A stretch of 64,000 nucleotides of DNA from Carbonactinospora thermoautotrophica (GCF_001543895.1 NZ_JYIJ01000019.1:930001-994000); one strand, 5' to 3'; positions 1-7,077 are shown, counted from the first letter of the stretch. Numbers and translations: made by a program. Notes: a model not told the origin generated them from the letters alone.

Positions 1-279
1 GATGGGGCGGAACGGCAGCCCCGGCATCGCGTCGGGTAGCACCGGCTGCTGCGCAGCCGCGATCTTGACCTTGACCGAGCGGTCTTGGTGCCGGACCTCC
101 GAGTCGGCGTCGTAGACCTCCACCGCCCACACCGGGTCGTTGGTCACCCGGTCCCGGGCCTGCACCTGCGCCCCGCCCTTGGACCGCTCGAAGTCCAGCA
201 CCGGGGTCACGTTCACCGCGTACGCCCCGTGCGGGAACACGTCCTCGAACCGCACCGGAATCGCACCCTTGATCGCCAC
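1..279 (-). CDS. pra: Pra-like AICE replication/excision activator, partial
   Basis: The C-terminus runs off the left edge and 93 codons are visible. The reading begins MAIKGAIPVRFEDVFPHGAY and continues with VNVTPVLDFERS and DPVWAVEVYDAD, which matches my memory of the 'plasmid replication, integration and excision activator' family (pSAM2 Pra). In pSAM2, Pra activates replication, excision and integration functions and is repressed by KorSA. GTG at 279 is preferred because GGAGG lies 6 nt upstream; an ATG two codons earlier abuts that Shine-Dalgarno site. A perfect palindrome just upstream and the KorSA-like gene next door fit repression of this gene. Confidence 0.7.
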   Translation of the reverse strand, partial: MAIKGAIPVRFEDVFPHGAYAVNVTPVLDFERSKGGAQVQARDRVTNDPVWAVEVYDADSEVRHQDRSVKVKIAAAQQPVLPDAMPGLPFRPI

Positions 280-310
280 ACTCATCCTCCTTCAGCATCT
301 TGTAACTATG

Positions 311-329
311 AGTGCTAACACTTAGCACT
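311..329. promoter_or_regulatory. Palindromic operator upstream of pra
   Basis: AGTGCTAA-CAC-TTAGCACT is a perfect 8-bp inverted repeat with a 3-nt centre, 32 bp upstream of the pra start codon and between pra and the GntR gene. KorSA of pSAM2 is known to repress pra by binding upstream of it. Assigning this site to the neighbouring GntR protein is inference. Confidence 0.6.
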
Positions 330-373
330 ACAAGTCACGGTAGGAAGGCATCCGGCGAGGTGTCAAGCATGAT

Positions 374-1102
374 TCAGATGAGGGGGTAGGTGTCTTCCAG
401 CTCGTGCCGGTCGCCGGGAAGCACGAGCTGGGCGACCTGGAGCGGGCGGCCGGTCGCGTCGTACGCCGTGACCGTGAGCGCGAGGACGGGGGTGCGCTTC
501 GAGGTGATCGCCAGCAGCTCGGCTTCCTCCGCCGACGGCGGCCGCGCGACGATCCGCTCGGTCATGTGGTCGTAGCGGACCTTGCGGCGAGTCTCGACGT
601 GGCGCCGGACGCCCTCCGGCAGGGGCTTGTCCGAGCCGAGTTCCGTGCCGTACGCGATGTCGAGCGGGAAGTACGCGGTGACCAGCTCGCTCGGCTCCCC
701 GTCCCGCACGACCAGGCGGCGACGCATCAGCACCGCCTCGCCCTTCTTGAGGTTCAACGCCGCGGCCACGGCATCAGGCGCGATCACGTGCCTGACGTGG
801 ACAAGCCGGCTGTCGGCGCTCTCGTCTTCCTCCAGGGCTTCCCGGCCCGGCCGTGGACGCTCGGCCGCGCTCGCCGGCCGGCCGCGGACGAACCGGCCCT
901 TGCCCTGGTGGGAGTCGATCCAGCCCTGTTGGTTCAGGATCTGCAAGGCCCGGATCACCGTGGTCCGCGAGACGCCGAACTCCTTCAGCAACTGCTCTTC
1001 GCTCGGCAGCATCGAGCCGGGCGGGTACGTGCCGTTCGTGATGCGCTCTTGCAGTGCCGCCACCACCCGGGCGTACTTCGGAGGAGCCATCTCGAACGGC
1101 AT
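374..1102 (-). CDS. GntR/HutC-family repressor, KorSA-like
   Basis: This 242-residue protein has an N-terminal winged helix (about residues 5-75: PPGSMLPSEEQLLKEFGVSR, then TTVIRALQILNQQGW and the wing) and a C-terminal UTRA effector domain (about 90-235). The architecture is that of HutC-type GntR repressors and of KorSA, which controls pra and limits replication and transfer of pSAM2. ATG at 1102 is preferred because GAGGCGG lies 5 nt upstream; an upstream in-frame TTG at 1123 lacks a ribosome-binding site. Palindromes lie both in front of this gene and in front of pra. Autoregulation is inferred; the effector is unknown. Confidence 0.8.
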   Translation of the reverse strand: MPFEMAPPKYARVVAALQERITNGTYPPGSMLPSEEQLLKEFGVSRTTVIRALQILNQQGWIDSHQGKGRFVRGRPASAAERPRPGREALEEDESADSRLVHVRHVIAPDAVAAALNLKKGEAVLMRRRLVVRDGEPSELVTAYFPLDIAYGTELGSDKPLPEGVRRHVETRRKVRYDHMTERIVARPPSAEEAELLAITSKRTPVLALTVTAYDATGRPLQVAQLVLPGDRHELEDTYPLI

Positions 1103-1144
1103 CGTCACCGCCTCATAACTCAACGTCTTAACGCATCAAGCTAC

Positions 1145-1162
1145 TACCAAGAAAACTTGGTA
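1145..1162. promoter_or_regulatory. Candidate GntR autoregulatory operator
   Basis: TACCAAG-AAAA-CTTGGTA is a perfect 7-bp inverted repeat with a 4-nt spacer, 43 bp upstream of the GntR start. The GT...AC half-site spacing fits HutC-subfamily operators. It differs in sequence from the palindrome in front of pra, so one of the two may serve another regulator. Confidence 0.5.
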
Positions 1163-1210
1163 ATAACCAGCCACTGCGGTGTCCAGTCCCCGCAGGAGTG
1201 GCGGGTTGAG

Positions 1211-1287
1211 GTACGGGCCGTGCCGGCCCGGGGGCTGGCGTCAGCGTGGGAGGCGTGGGGGGCGCTGACTGCCGGCACGGCCCGCAC
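1211..1287 (-). terminator. Large stem-loop, probable terminator of the 2313-1347 operon
   Basis: Arms at 1214-1227 and 1271-1284 (CGGGCCGTGCCGGC and its complement) pair perfectly over 14 bp. A nested 7-bp pair at 1240-1246 and 1263-1269 (GTCAGCG/CGCTGAC) extends the fold. It begins 60 bp past the stop of the last minus-strand gene. There is no T-tract, so termination is inferred; an attenuator or structural role is possible. Confidence 0.45.
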
Positions 1288-1346
1288 GTGTGGGGGAGCG
1301 GCCCCCGGGCCGGGGTGCGGCACGGCGGGGGGCGCTCCGGCTCGTG

Positions 1347-1730
1347 TCATCCGATGCCGCGTACCGCTTCCCTGCGGTAGGGGAGTTGGACGGCGTGCAG
1401 GGTCAGGCCTTCGGGTGGGTTGGCGAAGGCGAGGAACCGGCCCGGCCGGGAGGTGGCCGCCAGCAGGTCACCGCGGATCTGCGGATGCAGCGGCACCAGT
1501 TCCGGTCGGGCGATCAGCACTCCGGAGAACGCACCGTCGCGCAGATCGGCGAGGAGTTCCCGCAATCCGAGCTGGTCGGATGCCCACAGCGGGCACGCCC
1601 CGTCCTGGTACACGCCGTGGACCTCCCAGCCCATCCAGGTGGCGAACTCCTGGCACTCCCCGTCCTGGCGGGCCAGCTCCACCGGATCGAACACCGGAGT
1701 GCACACCCACACCCCCACCCGGACCACCAC
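1347..1730 (-). CDS. Small serine-recombinase-fold protein, apparently non-catalytic
   Basis: About 127 residues. The segment DGECQEFATWMGWEVHGVYQ, followed by LRELLADLRDGAFSGVLIAR, reproduces the N-terminal resolvase pattern in which a DQ..C..YA..GW.VV..Y stretch is followed by the second helix and strand. The family's ARVST signature with the nucleophilic serine is replaced by VWVCTPVF, and no DNA-binding or zinc-ribbon domain follows, so recombination is unlikely. The start is uncertain: in-frame GTG codons end at 1730 and 1727, near the stop of the upstream ATPase gene. It is the last gene of a three-gene minus-strand operon. Function unknown. Confidence 0.55.
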   Translation of the reverse strand: MVVRVGVWVCTPVFDPVELARQDGECQEFATWMGWEVHGVYQDGACPLWASDQLGLRELLADLRDGAFSGVLIARPELVPLHPQIRGDLLAATSRPGRFLAFANPPEGLTLHAVQLPYRREAVRGIG

Positions 1731-1732
1731 CG

Positions 1733-2155
1733 CTACACCCCCTCCCGGTACGCGGGGATCTCGGCGAACACGAACTTCCCACCCGTGCGCTTGGGCAGAT
1801 GCCCCCACCGGGCGGCGAGCGCGTCGACCAGCACCAGGCCGCGCCCTTCGGTGTCCTGGTCGGTGGCCCACGTGAGGACCGGGCCTTGCGGGTTGCGGTC
1901 GTGGACCTCGACCCGGAACACCTCCCCGCGCCACCGCGCCACGACCAGCACCGCGCGGCCGTCCTGCTTGCCGTGCTTGAGCGCGTTGACGAACAACTCG
2001 GTGGCGACCAGGCCCACGGCCTCCACCGGGAACCGGTCCAGTAACCCCCAGCGCAGGAGGCAGTCCTCCAGATGCCGGCGTACCTGCCGCGCTGACTCCG
2101 GTTCCGGTGGGACCCATACCCGGTACAGGAGCCCGCCTGTCTCCATGCCGGTCAT
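1733..2155 (-). CDS. HATPase_c (RsbW-like) ATP-binding regulator
   Basis: The 140-residue protein has the fold of anti-sigma-factor kinases. The N-box is seen in VATELFVNALKHG, the G1 region in VEVHDRNPQGP, and the lid in TEGRGLVLVDALAARWG. Actinomycetes have many such single-domain proteins, and most have unknown partners. The start ATG overlaps the stop of the upstream zinc-finger gene as ATGA, indicating translational coupling. Its position within a mobile element suggests element-encoded regulation, but no sigma factor or anti-anti-sigma factor is visible nearby. Confidence 0.8.
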   Translation of the reverse strand: MTGMETGGLLYRVWVPPEPESARQVRRHLEDCLLRWGLLDRFPVEAVGLVATELFVNALKHGKQDGRAVLVVARWRGEVFRVEVHDRNPQGPVLTWATDQDTEGRGLVLVDALAARWGHLPKRTGGKFVFAEIPAYREGV

Positions 2156-2313
2156 GACGCCGCCCCCGTGCCGCCGCAGCCGTCGCAGGGCCGCTGATCG
2201 ACTGTGCCGGCGACGCCTTCGAGCGCGCTCCAGGACGCGGCCAGCCGCGATGTCACCCGCTTCACTCCACGGCCCCCGCACCAGTCACACGGCGGGCCGG
2301 AGATGTCGCGCAT
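2152..2313 (-). CDS. Small protein with paired DnaJ-type CxxCxGxG zinc motifs
   Basis: This 53-residue protein carries CDWCGGRG near its N-terminus and CDGCGGTG near its C-terminus, two CxxCxGxG elements that together could hold one zinc ion as in the DnaJ zinc finger. ATG at 2313 is chosen because an AGGGGAG element lies just upstream. It is the first gene of an operon with the ATPase (ATGA overlap) and the resolvase-like protein. No J-domain is present, so a chaperone role is not implied. Another CxxC mini-protein occurs at 6392 in the same element. Confidence 0.6.
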   Translation of the reverse strand: MRDISGPPCDWCGGRGVKRVTSRLAASWSALEGVAGTVDQRPCDGCGGTGAAS

Positions 2314-2404
2314 GCCCCCGTCTCCCCTCTGGCCAACGGCACCGCGTTTGGCGGACACTGGCGATCACGACGGTGAGGAAGCTAAAGCCGCCGAATGAGG
2401 GGAA

Positions 2405-2423
2405 CCCGGAAAAATCTTCCGGG
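2405..2423. promoter_or_regulatory. Inverted repeat in divergent promoter region
   Basis: CCCGGAA-AAATC-TTCCGGG has 7-bp perfect arms with a 5-nt centre. It lies between the minus-strand zinc-finger operon (start 2313) and the XRE gene (start 2456), so it could be the operator of the XRE protein on both promoters. This is inferred from position and symmetry only. Confidence 0.45.
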
Positions 2424-2455
2424 GTCTGTCGGGGGAGCGCTGCGAGGCTTGCCGC

Positions 2456-3679
2456 ATGCGTGGGATGACCGAGACGTTGACGATCGGCGAGCGGGTCGCC
2501 TGGTACCGCCGCCGTCGCGGAATGTCGCAAGAGGTGCTGGCCGGCCTGGTGGGTCGTACGACCGACTGGCTGAGCAAGGTCGAGAACAACAAGATCGACC
2601 TGGACCGGCTATCCGTGATCAAGGCCCTCGCCGACGCGCTCGACGTGACCATCGGTGACCTGCTGGGCGAGCCGTCCCTGATGGACTGGACCGCCGACGC
2701 CCGGGGCCGGACGGTGCCCGCGCTGCGGGAAGCGCTCATGGACTACCGGCAGCTGACGCCGCTGCTGCGCGCCATCCAAGCTGATGAGCGGCCGGACCTG
2801 GACGACCTTCACCGTCAGGTGGGCGACGTGTGGACCGCCTACCAGCGGTCCCGGTACGCCTACGCCACCCGCGACCTCCCCACGCTCCTGGCCCAGGCCC
2901 AGACGGCCGCCCAGGAACACGACGGCGACGAGCGCCTACGCGCCCATGCCTTGTTGGCCCTGACCTACCAGGGCGCGGCCATGGTGCTCACCAAGATCGG
3001 GGAAACCGACCTCGCCTGGATCGCCGCCGACCGGGGCCTGAACGCCGCCCAGACCTCCGGCGACCCCCTGGTGATCGGCTCCCTGTTCCGCTCGGTCACC
3101 CACTGCCTGCTGTCCAACGGCCGCTTCGCCGCCGCCAAGCAGCTCACCGAGGACGCCGCCGCCTACCTCCAACCCGGCCTCAGCTCCGCCTCACCCGAAT
3201 ACCTGTCGATCTACGGCACCCTGTTCCTCGCCGGCTCGGTGGCCGCCGCGCGTTCGGAGGACCGCGCCACCACCCGAGCGTTCCTCGCCGAGGCCGACGA
3301 GGCAGCCCGGCGACTCGGCGTGGACGCCAACCACCTGTGGACCGCGTTCGGCCCCACCAACGTCGCCATCCACCGCGTCACCGCCGCCATGGAACTCGGA
3401 GACGTACAGATCGCCCTCGACCAGGGGCCGAAGATCGACGCCTCCGCCCTCCCGATCGAACGCCGGGTACGTCACGCCCTGGAACTCGCCCGCGCCTACA
3501 GCGCCCGCAACCGCGTCGACAAGGCCCTGTCCACCCTGCTCGACGCCGAACAACTCGCCCCCGAACAGGTCCGCTACCACTTCATCAGCCGCCAGCTCGT
3601 CACCAGCTGGGTCCGCCAGCAGCGCGGCAAGCCCAGCTACCAGCTCGCCGAACTCGCCCGTCGCCTCCGCGTGATCTAG
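2456..3679 (+). CDS. XRE-family regulator with helical-repeat C-terminus
   Basis: The 407-residue protein begins with an HTH_31/XRE domain (about residues 9-72: ERVAWYRRRRGMSQEVLAGL, then TDWLSKVENNK). A long all-helical region follows that looks TPR-like (repeated ALLALTYQG, ERRVRHALELARAYS and similar). This architecture is common in streptomycete regulators and AICE-borne genes. ATG at 2456 has GAGG 8 nt upstream; ATG at 2465 is an alternative. The Nudix gene follows after 27 bp on the same strand, an arrangement recalling the immunity/transfer-control genes of pSAM2-type elements. The signal sensed by the repeat domain is unknown. Confidence 0.8.
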   Translation: MRGMTETLTIGERVAWYRRRRGMSQEVLAGLVGRTTDWLSKVENNKIDLDRLSVIKALADALDVTIGDLLGEPSLMDWTADARGRTVPALREALMDYRQLTPLLRAIQADERPDLDDLHRQVGDVWTAYQRSRYAYATRDLPTLLAQAQTAAQEHDGDERLRAHALLALTYQGAAMVLTKIGETDLAWIAADRGLNAAQTSGDPLVIGSLFRSVTHCLLSNGRFAAAKQLTEDAAAYLQPGLSSASPEYLSIYGTLFLAGSVAAARSEDRATTRAFLAEADEAARRLGVDANHLWTAFGPTNVAIHRVTAAMELGDVQIALDQGPKIDASALPIERRVRHALELARAYSARNRVDKALSTLLDAEQLAPEQVRYHFISRQLVTSWVRQQRGKPSYQLAELARRLRVI

Positions 3680-3693
3680 CCAAGCACCGCGGC

Positions 3694-3707
3694 TAGAGTC
3701 ATAGCCG
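3694..3707 (+). promoter_or_regulatory. Possible leaderless promoter of the Nudix gene
   Basis: TAGAGT at 3694-3699 fits the actinobacterial -10 pattern TANNNT and places the start of transcription at or next to the GTG codon at 3707. No Shine-Dalgarno sequence precedes that GTG. A leaderless transcript is therefore likely, though read-through from the XRE gene is also possible. Confidence 0.45.
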
Positions 3708-4195
3708 TGACCGAGACCCAGCACGCCGAGCCCATGGCCCGCCCCAGGGTCGCGGCCGGCGTGTTGTTCTTCGACGAGAACGACCGGGTGCTGCTGGTCC
3801 GCCCCTCCTACAAGCCCGGCTGGGACATCCCCGGCGGCTACCTCCACCCTGGGGAGACTCCGACCCAGGCTGCCGCGCGTGAAGTCCACGAGGAGTTGGG
3901 CATCAAACCGCCGATTGGTCCGTTGCTGGTCGCCGACTGGGCACCCCACCCGGCCGAGGGCGACAAGCTGCTGTTCGTCTTCGACGGCGGTGTTCTCTCC
4001 GCAGAGCACCGGGCACAGATCCGGCTCGACCCCGGCGAGATCGCCGAATACGCCTTCCACGACCCCGCCCTCCTCGGCCACCTGCTCATCCCCCGGCTCG
4101 CCCGCCGCATCACCACCGCCATCGAAGCCCGCCAGCTCGGCCAGCCCGTGTACCTCGAACACGGCACACGCCCAGACGGCGCATTGCCGAATTAA
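3707..4195 (+). CDS. Nudix hydrolase, Pif-like
   Basis: The 162-residue protein has a complete Nudix box: G44, E50, R58-E59, E62-E63 and G65 satisfy GX5EX7REUXEEXGU, so metal-dependent pyrophosphohydrolase activity is expected. In pSAM2, the immunity factor Pif contains a Nudix motif and blocks redundant transfer between element-carrying cells; the AICE context makes a Pif-like role plausible, but a general housekeeping Nudix enzyme is the alternative. The GTG start at 3707 appears leaderless. The last 7 codons lie in a 36-bp tandem duplication, and the 3' end overlaps a minus-strand gene by 86 bp. Confidence 0.8.
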   Translation: MTETQHAEPMARPRVAAGVLFFDENDRVLLVRPSYKPGWDIPGGYLHPGETPTQAAAREVHEELGIKPPIGPLLVADWAPHPAEGDKLLFVFDGGVLSAEHRAQIRLDPGEIAEYAFHDPALLGHLLIPRLARRITTAIEARQLGQPVYLEHGTRPDGALPN

Positions 4196-4403
4196 GCCCT
4201 ACTGGATCCAGACGGCGCATTGCCGAATTAAGCCCTACTGGATCGAGGTCGAACGTCTCCTTCGCCTGCTCGAGGGCGGCCCGCCACTCGGCCTCGAACT
4301 CCGCCCGCCAGTCGGGGTCGAGGGCTTCTCGCACCGCGGCGGGGGTCTTGTCCACGCGGGGCGCGTAGGGGCTCAGCACGGGGGTGTCGTCGCTGTGGCT
4401 CAT
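4110..4403 (-). CDS. DUF6247-like small protein with duplicated C-terminal segment
   Basis: About 97 residues. The N-terminal part, with TPAAVREALDPDWRAEFEAE and then WRAALEQAKETFDLDPV, resembles the actinobacterial DUF6247 family, whose members often sit beside toxin-like genes. The C-terminus carries the 12-residue unit LDPVGLNSAMRR twice, exactly the 36-bp DNA duplication, and then runs antisense through the end of the Nudix gene. The natural C-terminus is probably disrupted: the reading stays open only because the repeat length is divisible by three. No clear ribosome-binding site is seen. Family assignment is from memory of the motif. Confidence 0.45.
   Translation of the reverse strand: MSHSDDTPVLSPYAPRVDKTPAAVREALDPDWRAEFEAEWRAALEQAKETFDLDPVGLNSAMRRLDPVGLNSAMRRLGVCRVRGTRAGRAGGLRWRW
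4173..4244. repeat. 36-bp tandem direct repeat, two copies
   Basis: Positions 4173-4208 and 4209-4244 appear identical. The unit contains the stop codon of the Nudix gene in copy one and part of the minus-strand DUF6247-like gene in both copies. Since 36 is a multiple of three, the minus-strand gene stays in frame. Confidence 0.9.
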
Positions 4404-4502
4404 GCGGCCGATTGTGGCTGCCCTGCTGGTCGGGTGCCTGGCTGTCGCGCCGGCTCGTCGCCCATGTGGGTGAGGGGTTGGCGTGATCCCGCCGCATACA
4501 AC

Positions 4503-4540
4503 GAGCCGCCCGGTCCCTCACGCGAGGGGCCGGGCGGCTC
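4503..4540 (+). terminator. Intrinsic terminator-like hairpin
   Basis: GAGCCGCCCGG pairs with CCGGGCGGCTC and the inner TCCCTC with GAGGGG, giving a long GC stem around a short loop. TTGCTGTTT follows on the plus strand. It lies between the Nudix/DUF6247 pair and the second XRE gene. Confidence 0.65.
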
Positions 4541-4662
4541 TTGCTGTTTCAGGCTCGGCGCGCGCCTTAGCCTGATGAGGAGTAACCGATCACCAGCAGG
4601 CTACCGGGCACCGCTGCCACGCGCCACAGGGTGGCCCGGAGCCCGCAGCGAGAGGATGACCG

Positions 4663-5871
4663 ATGCCCGATCACGAAACCCTCGGCGACCGCATCGCTCG
4701 CCTGCGCAACCGCCGTCGCCTCACCCAAGACCAGCTTGCCGCGGAAGCCCGCGTCAGCGTGGACGTGATCCGCAAGCTGGAGCAGCACCAGCGCCACTCC
4801 GCCCGCCTCTCAACCATCGGGGCGATCGCCCGCGCCCTCGACGTCGACCCGGCCGAGCTGGTCGGCCGGGAACGTGGCCTGGGGGACAGCGCCGAGGACA
4901 GCGAGATGTACCACCTCCGGCGGGCGACCCTGGACCTCATCCCCTACCCGGACGAGCCGCTGCCGGACCTGGCCGTCTTGGACACGCAGGTCCGCGACCT
5001 GTGGGACCAGTACTGGGTGGGCCGCTACGGGTACTTGGCCCGCGCCCTGCCCGCCCTCGTCACCCAGGTGCGCGCCACCGCCCAGGCCGCCGCCGGCGGG
5101 AACCGCGTGCCCGCGCACGCCACCCTCGCGAGCGTCCTGCAGCTCATGGCGGCGCTGCTCACCCGGCTCGCGCATGAGGACCTGGCCCACATCGCCCTGG
5201 CCGATGCCACCCGCGCCGCCGAGGTCACGGGGGACGAGCTGCTGCACGCCTCCCAGCAGGCCGCCCGCGTCTGGCTGTTGAGCTGCCAGGGCCTCCACAC
5301 GGAGGCCGAGCAGCTCGCCGTGGACATCGCCCACCAGGTTGAGCCCGCGCTTTCCCGCGACAGCGCGGATCGTATAGCGGTGTGGGGTGAGCTGCTGCGC
5401 TATGCCACGCACGCCGCCGCCGGGACACCGCAGCGTGAGGCGGAGGCGCGCGAGCTGCAGCGGCTGGTGTCCGCCGCGGCCGAGGCCCTCGGCCCCCGCC
5501 AGCCCACCATCGGCCCGGCCACAGTGTTCTCGCCCACCGTGGCCGGCATGAACGGGGTCACGGTATGCGTTGAACTCGACGACCCGCGCACCGCCCTGAC
5601 CCGGGCCGCCCAGGTGGAGAGCCCAGAGTCCGCGCCACCGGCGATCCAGGTGCGCTACCTGCTGGCGGTAGCGATGGCGCAGACCATGACGTGGGACAAC
5701 CAGGCCGCCGTGGACACGCTGCTGCGCGCTGAGCAGATCTCAGCGGAGCTTATGCGCCACATGGTGCTCGCCCGCACAGTAGTGGAGGAACTGCTGCCGC
5801 GCCGCCGCACGCAACGGCTTCCCGGGCTGACGTCACTGGCTGGCCGTCTCGGCATCAAGGTCCACGAGTAG
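4663..5871 (+). CDS. XRE-family regulator with helical-repeat C-terminus (second copy)
   Basis: The 402-residue protein has an N-terminal XRE domain (about residues 6-68: DRIARLRNRRRLTQDQLAAE, then VSVDVIRKLEQHQR) followed by a long helical region of TPR-like character. It is the same architecture as the protein at 2456, but the sequences differ widely, so this is not a recent duplicate. AGAGG lies 7 nt before the ATG. A strong hairpin follows immediately, so the gene is probably monocistronic. Ligand and targets are unknown. Confidence 0.8.
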   Translation: MPDHETLGDRIARLRNRRRLTQDQLAAEARVSVDVIRKLEQHQRHSARLSTIGAIARALDVDPAELVGRERGLGDSAEDSEMYHLRRATLDLIPYPDEPLPDLAVLDTQVRDLWDQYWVGRYGYLARALPALVTQVRATAQAAAGGNRVPAHATLASVLQLMAALLTRLAHEDLAHIALADATRAAEVTGDELLHASQQAARVWLLSCQGLHTEAEQLAVDIAHQVEPALSRDSADRIAVWGELLRYATHAAAGTPQREAEARELQRLVSAAAEALGPRQPTIGPATVFSPTVAGMNGVTVCVELDDPRTALTRAAQVESPESAPPAIQVRYLLAVAMAQTMTWDNQAAVDTLLRAEQISAELMRHMVLARTVVEELLPRRRTQRLPGLTSLAGRLGIKVHE

Positions 5872-5880
5872 TACGACACT

Positions 5881-5923
5881 ACGTCCCACCTCCGGCATGT
5901 GATCAGTGCCGGGGGTGGGACGT
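5881..5923 (+). terminator. Terminator of the second XRE gene
   Basis: ACGTCCCACC (5881-5890) pairs with GGTGGGACGT (5914-5923), and the inner CCGGCA with TGCCGG, around a short AT-containing loop. CTCGTCTTATCT follows. The hairpin starts 10 nt past the stop codon. Confidence 0.8.
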
Positions 5924-5988
5924 CTCGTCTTATCTGCGTATGACGGTGTGGATCTACGGTCACTCCCAACCGATCTTGAGGAGTACCG

Positions 5989-6147
5989 ATGGTCAGCCGC
6001 GAGCATCTTGAGCGCGTTCTCACCGCGTTACAGCGCAGCCAGCCGACCCAGCCGCCCGTTCTGATCCGCCTGGTCCCGGACGACGCCCCGCTGCCGCGGC
6101 GGACCCCGGCCAGGATCCCCACCCAGCGGCGAGGAGGGGACAGGTGA
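5989..6147 (+). CDS. Small hypothetical protein (first gene of mini-operon)
   Basis: This 52-residue protein begins MVSREHLERVLTALQRSQ and ends in an Arg/Pro-rich tail. GAGGAG sits 5 nt upstream of the ATG, a strong ribosome-binding site. Its stop overlaps the next start (GTGA), a mark of translational coupling. I recognise no domain. The coupled trio 5989-6682 is preceded by a terminator and looks like an element-encoded operon. Confidence 0.6.
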   Translation: MVSREHLERVLTALQRSQPTQPPVLIRLVPDDAPLPRRTPARIPTQRRGGDR

Positions 6148-6395
6148 CCATCCCCCCGCAGCAGAGCCCCAACGGCCACGTCACCCACTTCCCGCCGGCC
6201 CCGCCCACGCTGGAGGAGTACCTGCAGGGCATCCGCGCCGGGGCGCAACTCCAGAACCCGACCCTGGCCGACCTGATGACCTACCGGGAGTGGGTCAAGC
6301 TGTTCGTCGACCTGGTCGCGAACCTGCTCGAGACCCACCCGAACATTCGGCCCAGCGTCGAGGCCCACGCCCGGAGCTGGGGGTGGAAGGGATGA
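6144..6395 (+). CDS. Small hypothetical protein (second gene of mini-operon)
   Basis: The 83-residue protein has a Pro-rich N-terminus (HFPPAPPTLEEY) and a helical remainder ending in RSWGWKG. The GTG start overlaps the previous stop, with GAGGAGGGG just upstream inside the preceding gene; the stop overlaps the next start as ATGA. No known domain is recognised. Its tight coupling on both sides argues that it is a real gene despite its size. Confidence 0.6.
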   Translation: MTIPPQQSPNGHVTHFPPAPPTLEEYLQGIRAGAQLQNPTLADLMTYREWVKLFVDLVANLLETHPNIRPSVEAHARSWGWKG

Positions 6396-6682
6396 ACGAA
6401 CAGGCGATGAACCCGACTCCGGCTGACATCGCCGTCACACCCGCAGACCCCGACTGCGCCACCTGCCACGGCAAAGGCAAGGTCGTCGGCCGCGACGGGC
6501 GGGAGTGGCCCTGTCTCCCATGCCAGGTGCGTCTGGACTATGAGGAGAGCCGCTCCCGCGCCTGGCTGACCCCCACAAGCCGCCTGAGCCGTGAAACCGA
6601 GGTCGCGCTGATCATCGTCTTCAGCCTGATCCTCATGGCGCTCCCCGGCGTGCTGCACGCCTTGGGCTGGCTACCCCGCTGA
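6392..6682 (+). CDS. CxxC-motif small membrane protein
   Basis: The 96-residue protein contains CATCHGKG followed 23 residues later by CLPC, forming a probable zinc ribbon at about residues 24-50. One hydrophobic segment (VALIIVFSLILMALPGVLHA) near the C-terminus should span the membrane, leaving the ribbon in the cytoplasm. The ATG overlaps the upstream stop. It shares the CxxCxGxG-like flavour of the mini-protein at 2152. Function unknown; a role in element maintenance or transfer would be speculation. Confidence 0.6.
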   Translation: MNEQAMNPTPADIAVTPADPDCATCHGKGKVVGRDGREWPCLPCQVRLDYEESRSRAWLTPTSRLSRETEVALIIVFSLILMALPGVLHALGWLPR

Positions 6683-6791
6683 CCAGCCCAGCCCCGGCCG
6701 CCCCGACCCCACCGCCCTCCCCGGGGCGGGGACGGCCACCACGTCCCGGCCGGAACACCGTCCCCCGAGGTGCCCCGCCGGCCGGGCATAA

Positions 6792-6838
6792 CCGCGGGCA
6801 TAGGCGGGTCATAGCCCGCACCCGCCTATACCCCGCGG
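6792..6838. repeat. Long imperfect inverted repeat in gene-free stretch
   Basis: ATAGGCGGGT (6800-6809) pairs perfectly with ACCCGCCTAT (6820-6829). After one mismatch, CCGCGGG (6792-6798) pairs with CCCGCGG further out. The arms total about 17 bp. The surrounding 6683-7161 has no credible gene and is rich in GGGCATA/ATAGGCC-type repeats. The structure could be an origin or transfer-site element, but nothing here identifies it. Confidence 0.5.
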
Positions 6839-7077
6839 CCATAGGCCGCCCGGTGCTCGACTCTCGCGCCGCACCCATGAGCGCCGGGCGGCCACCCCCA
6901 GGCCGGCGGGCCGTGCGGGCCCGGACTCAAGCGCCACCGATTGCTCACTTCGCCCCCTTGACCGGTGACCCGAGAGGAACCGCCCGCAAGGCCCGCCATC
7001 CAAGCCCCGGCGTGCCCGCCCTACCCGCACCGGTGCCCACCGGGCACGCCGGGCCAACACCAGCCCATGCAAACGCA

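Noticed and set aside
404-2044. 546-codon plus-strand ORF across korSA and the resolvase-like gene
   Set aside because: High-GC shadow ORF: biased Arg/Pro/Gly composition, no recognisable domain, and it runs opposite two genes with clear family matches.
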